Part shown: in pieces, positions 41,530 through 44,998 of the stretch
Layout of the letters: each line of letters begins with the position of its first letter
Position numbering within the stretch: the stretch's first letter is position 1
Program-made: the position numbers and the translations under genes
Assembly: GCA_003427395.1 (NCBI GenBank)
Contig: BFEA01000173.1
Location: forward strand, 1,303,559 to 1,348,556
Direction: 5' to 3'
Length of the DNA stretch: 44,998 nucleotides
Source of the DNA: Chara braunii
Lineage: Eukaryota > Streptophyta > Charophyceae > Charales > Characeae
Notes under the pieces: model-generated
Told to the model about the DNA's origin: nothing
The model's input: the letters and a program-made list of their open reading frames with translations, nothing else
The model's database searches: none

Positions 41530-42400
41530 TTATGGTAGAATATACTCTTTCTAATTCTCCTTTCTGTCGTTCTTCTTTGCTTTGCTCTTCCCCATTGTTG
41601 GGGTATTTCGTTTTACGGACCTACTGTATGGTTCCGGTTTTTTCAAGAGTGGTTATGGTAGGATTGTTGGTGTTGTTGGCATCTTTGTCTGCATTCCGGT
41701 TGGCTTTGTCTCGTTGTTTGATCCACGTGGCGGTGTTTTTATGTGGGTTGTTCGGTCCACGTGGCGGTGTTTTCATGTGGGATTTGTCATCCGGGTTTTT
41801 TCCTTTTGGCATCCTAGTTGGCTGGTTCCTGTTGTTCGGCCTACCATGGGGGGCGGTGTTTATAAGTGGGAATCGTCATCTGGAGTGTCTTTATATTTTT
41901 TGCCGTTGGCGGTGTCCCAGTATTTCAGTTGACATTGGAATACCAACTTCTTGATGTCGAACACGGCCATCTGCTGTGTATAGATATGTAACTGGGATTT
42001 CTTTTTTTGCAGACAAGAGTGTTTTGTCCTGGGTGGTCTTGTCCCGTCGTTTGGCCTTTGTAGGTGGGGCGGTGTTTGCCTGTGGGACTTGTCATCTAGG
42101 ATCCGGTTTGTGCTGTTGCTTATTGCCCCCTGTTTTGTTGTATTTGGCTGTTCCCTTCCTCTTTTCTTTGCCTCTTTGCCCTTTGGCTGTGTGCAAGTGG
42201 GTCGATATGACACACGGGGGTGGGGGCAGCCGCCGCTCAACCTACATCCACGTGGGGGGCCTTGTACGCAAGAGGTTCTGAACAGGGGGAGTTGCAAGGA
42301 AGAAGAAAAAAAAATGAATTTATTTTTTTTTGTTTCCTTTCTGTTTTCTTTTCGTTTTTGCGCTCTGATAGCTTTGTGACAATATATGTATACATATACA
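41530..42400 (+). repeat. Element X, long-form copy D
   Basis: Inverted relative of 34645-35370, about 75 percent identical by eye, with TTTCGTTTTACGGACCTACT at 41608, degenerate CCACGTGGCGGTGTTT sub-repeats at 41725-41790, CAAGTGGGTCGATATGACAC at 42194 and the 3' end motif near 42360. It ends in a (TA)-rich target into which the next element inserted. Confidence 0.7.
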
Positions 42401-43116
42401 CAGGGTAACCAGCGTTCGGGACGGGCCGAACACCCGAACCCGAACGCCCGAACGTATGGGACCCCTTGGGGATGNAAAAAAAAGTCATCAAAAAAATCTG
42501 AAAAAAGGATATGTTATGGAGAAAAATAAATTAAACAAGATTTGCCTGAGCATTACGTCCGAATTCCTTACCAAATTTGAAATAAAAATAAAATACACAG
42601 AACAAATACTAATAATAAAAATAAATAAAAATAAAAAGAGAATTAAATTTAGTGAGTGCGACAGCGTGTTTTGGACACCGCCATCTTTGGCGATTTTGCA
42701 TTTGTTTTTGGGATAGCTAAATGCCCTGAAAATTTACAGATGTGTACTTCACATAATACAAAACCCACTAAAAAAGTTTCAAAAAATAATGAAATTGTTT
42801 AGACCCCGAACTGAAGTGAAAACAAAAAGTAAAAAGTGAAAAAAAACGTGGGCGAGCACGTTTTGACACCGCCATCTTTGGCGATTTTTAATTCTTATTT
42901 GGCTAAGCCAAATGGTTTGAAAATTTATAGGCATGTACCTCACGTCATAGAGAACTCATAAAAAAAAATTCAGAAAAAAACAATTATTTTTAGGCCCTGA
43001 AATAATTTTTGGCGGGGGCCGAACGTCGTCGGGTTCGGACCCCGTACGGGACCCCGAACGCCCGAACGTACGGAGGTCCGCCCGGGGGCCTCCGTACGTA
43101 CGGGCTGGTAACCCTG
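42401..43116 (+). mobile_element. Complete non-autonomous hAT-type element (716 bp)
   Basis: Terminal inverted repeats CAGGGTAACCAGC (42401-42413) and GCTGGTAACCCTG (43104-43116), perfect over 13 bp, flanked by the 8-bp duplication CATATACA (42393-42400 and 43117-43124). An 8-bp duplication and CAGGG-type ends are hallmarks of the hAT superfamily. Subterminal CCCGAACG/CGTACGG repeats are plausible transposase-binding sites. The interior has a ~190-bp unit twice, each with CACCGCCATCTTTGGCGATT, and no coding capacity. Relatives: 15110, 22690-23062, 24000, 33925. The hAT relic at 17.3-19.9 kb may represent the kind of transposase that moved it, but no link is shown. Confidence 0.92.
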
Positions 43117-43422
43117 CATATACATATATTTATTATGATATCTATTGTATGGTGAGCCCCCCAACCCCCAAGTTGAAATTTAGGCCCATCTTCACTTAGG
43201 GCGGGCACGAGGCTTGCTGGGGGTCCTGACAGTGTCGGGGAGAAGAATGGCCTTGCGAGGGCACATTCCTCACAAAAGATAAACGAATAAATAAGCCTTA
43301 AAAAAAATGAATAAATAAATATGCAAATTAAGGTTGATTCTAAGAATAGGACTTTTGCCGTGATTTCCGCGTTTTACGAACCAGAGTCCTCAGGCTCGAC
43401 CAGGTTCCCGGCAAAAAAAGGA

Positions 43423-43424
43423 GT

Positions 43425-43456
<32 letters not shown>
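43423..43456. repeat. Poly(T) tract
   Basis: About 33 T. The surrounding 43125-43770 shows no recognised gene. Confidence 0.9.
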
Positions 43457-43457
<1 letters not shown>

Positions 43458-43771
43458 GTTTTCAGAAGTCGAGCGTATGGTAGCAGACTTTCAATGAAGA
43501 TACACCTGATGGTTTTGTCGATCTTGATGTCACAGTGTCTGCAATATGCTTTGAAGTTTGAATGATTTTCCTCGTTTTGTGTTTTGTCTAGGGTCTGTGT
43601 GATGATGGGGTTTTGTGTTTTGTCTGGTCGCCTACTTTGTGGGTGATTCTTTGTGTTACATCTTCTATTTCATCTCTCTTGTTTGTCTTTTTTTTCCCTC
43701 CGTGAAGAGGTGTGCTCCATTCCAGCTAAAGCCTAACACCAGTTCTTTGACTGTGCTTGTGTTCATTTATT

Positions 43772-43773
<2 letters not shown>

Positions 43774-43841
<68 letters not shown>

Positions 43842-43875
43842 GGGGGAGAAGGGGGTGAAGGGGGGGGGGGGGGGA
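43774..43875. repeat. (GT)n microsatellite with G-rich tail
   Basis: About 32 GT units, then G runs of up to 14 interrupted by A. Confidence 0.97.
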
Positions 43876-44302
43876 GAGGAGAGGGGAGGAGGGGGGAAAG
43901 TGGGGGCTATGGCGGGATTTTGAATCAGTGACCGTATGATCAGTGGGCATGTTTGAAGGACGATGTCATCGTGTGTGCAGAGGGGTGGTCCTGAAATGTG
44001 GAGTAGAGGGATTTTTGGCTCTGTACATTCACAAATTGACATGACTAGGTTCATGCAGGAAGCCCACTGTGCATCCCATTAGTTCACAATATTTTGAGGG
44101 GACGGAGGGAAAACAATCCAGGACGGCTGTCACGAATTGGGTGTCTTACGTTGGGCAGGTTCATGATCAACATGTTAGTGCCTTCTGAATTGGGCTGGTT
44201 ATGTGAGACTACGTGTGTGTGTTTCTCGCGGGCGTCCTGTGACCGGCTGCAGTGGTTGGTCACTGACTGCTTATAGATGAGAGGTGGTGTTTAGTGGCGC
44301 CC

Positions 44303-44965
44303 ATGCCGCCCCCTCTTCCGCCTCCTAGTCAATTGTCCCGACGAGGCTTCTCGTCGCCAATATGGATATGCCTTCTTCTTTCGAACGTGTTCTTCGCGGG
44401 TATCTTGTTCGGTGTTTCGATTTGCGTTCACTATCCAACACATTTCCAGGCGGCGCCGTCGAGTTCGATAACCGACTTGCGGCGTGATCTGCTCTGCTTG
44501 TTGAGGCCTCCTTTGTCGTCGTCGCCGGCACGCGCGATCACAAATGGTGAACACGATGAGGGTTGCGATCCCTCGGTGGGACCGGAACGACTTCCTGCGC
44601 TTCAAGGAACTTTCTACCGCATCCTTGTGCCGTTGGCAGGCGGCGGGCCCAGAAGGGGACTCGAAAAGAAAATGTGCCTTCGGTTGGCCTCAGAGACCTT
44701 CAGACTGCTTAGTCATGTTCTCAGCGACGAGGAGCTGCTGTCGCTAGGATCGGCCAATACTCTGCGGCCAGTCGCCAATCAGTCATGGCCATCGAAAGTA
44801 GCTTTTCTCTTTCTGACACGTGGTCCCCTTCCATTCGCACCGCTCTGGCAAAGGTTCTTCCGCGGACACGAGGACAAGTTCTCAGTCTACGTGCATGCCA
44901 CGCCCGGGTTTTCTTTCAGCGAGGATTCCCCCGAGGTCTTCCAGTCAGCCATGATTCGCAGTCAG
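44303..44965 (+). CDS. Core-2/I-branching-type glycosyltransferase (GT14, DUF266), first exon, partial
   Basis: 221 codons from ATG 44303 (first ATG after an in-frame TGA about 40 bp upstream) to a CAG|GTAACT splice donor at 44965/44966; the gene continues beyond the window. The N-terminus MPPPLPPPSQLSRRGF is short and basic. Residues about 22-46 (ICLLLSNVFFAGILFGVSIC) form one membrane anchor, so a type II Golgi protein is expected. From residue about 173 the text KVAFLFLTRGPLPFAPLWQR, FFRGHEDKFSVYVHATPGF and an SVFYGRQIPS-like end (EVFQSAMIRSQ) match the start of the plant DUF266 catalytic domain. The family transfers sugars onto glycans or wall glycoproteins; the exact substrate is unknown. 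Codons are GC-rich and intact, unlike everything else here. A TTATAG at about 44268 is too close to the ATG to be claimed as a TATA box. Confidence 0.85.
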
Positions 44966-44998
44966 GTAACTCACCAGTTCCCCCCCCGACCCCACCCC

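Noticed and set aside
1-44998. CRISPR array or prokaryotic operon
   Set aside because: No regularly spaced identical repeats with unique spacers and no prokaryotic gene organisation; all periodic sequences are microsatellites or minisatellites.

Overview
The window looks like a gene-poor, repeat-rich stretch of a plant-lineage nuclear genome. I infer a streptophyte alga of the Chara type, but the species is not proven. The evidence is a plant-type family GT14 (DUF266) glycosyltransferase exon with a GT splice donor at the right edge, a plant-type omega-3 desaturase pseudo-exon, plant-style LINE relics, a Penelope-like element whose GIY-YIG domain lies before its reverse transcriptase, a hAT transposase relic, many long microsatellites, and isolated N bases as in a draft assembly. 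Only one gene looks intact: the 5' exon of the glycosyltransferase at 44303-44965, which leaves the window at a splice donor. Nearly everything else is a transposon relic, a foldback element, satellite or structured repeat DNA.

Layout: 0.6-2.1 kb, LINE relic and SINE-like repeat. 3.7-4.8 kb, degenerate tandem repeats. 5.1-6.3 kb, an island of perfect hairpins. 6.4-10.4 kb, a decayed Penelope-like retroelement (coiled-coil ORF, SAP-like segment, GIY-YIG nuclease, start of the RT, then truncated), with a 290-bp leader and an inverted copy of that leader behind it. 10.45-11.33 kb, a second hairpin island; the element may have split one original island. 11.4-15.1 kb, LINE pieces, a second SINE-like copy and an insertion flanked by an 11-bp repeat. 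15.1-16.2 kb, a hAT-type non-autonomous element and the desaturase pseudo-exon. 17.3-19.9 kb, minus-strand hAT transposase pseudogene with Q-rich and AT-hook tail. 20.2-23.1 kb, foldback element, minisatellite, microsatellites and another hAT-type element. 23.1-27 kb, AT-rich DNA with an array of seven stem-loops sharing a TTGTNN-like loop. 27-31 kb, foldbacks, a tandem antisense fragment of bacterial-type SSU rRNA and a near-perfect 53-bp foldback. 31-40 kb, satellite-like DNA, one-strand polypyrimidine or polypurine tracts, and copies of an unnamed repeat (here 'element X'). 40.4-43.1 kb, nested palindromes, more element X carrying a hammerhead-ribozyme-like core, and a complete 716-bp hAT-type element with 13-bp terminal inverted repeats and an 8-bp target duplication.

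The genes do not form a pathway. The most notable signals are the permuted Penelope-like element, the dense hairpin islands, the TTGTNN-loop stem-loop array, the hammerhead-like core, and the several independent foldback families.
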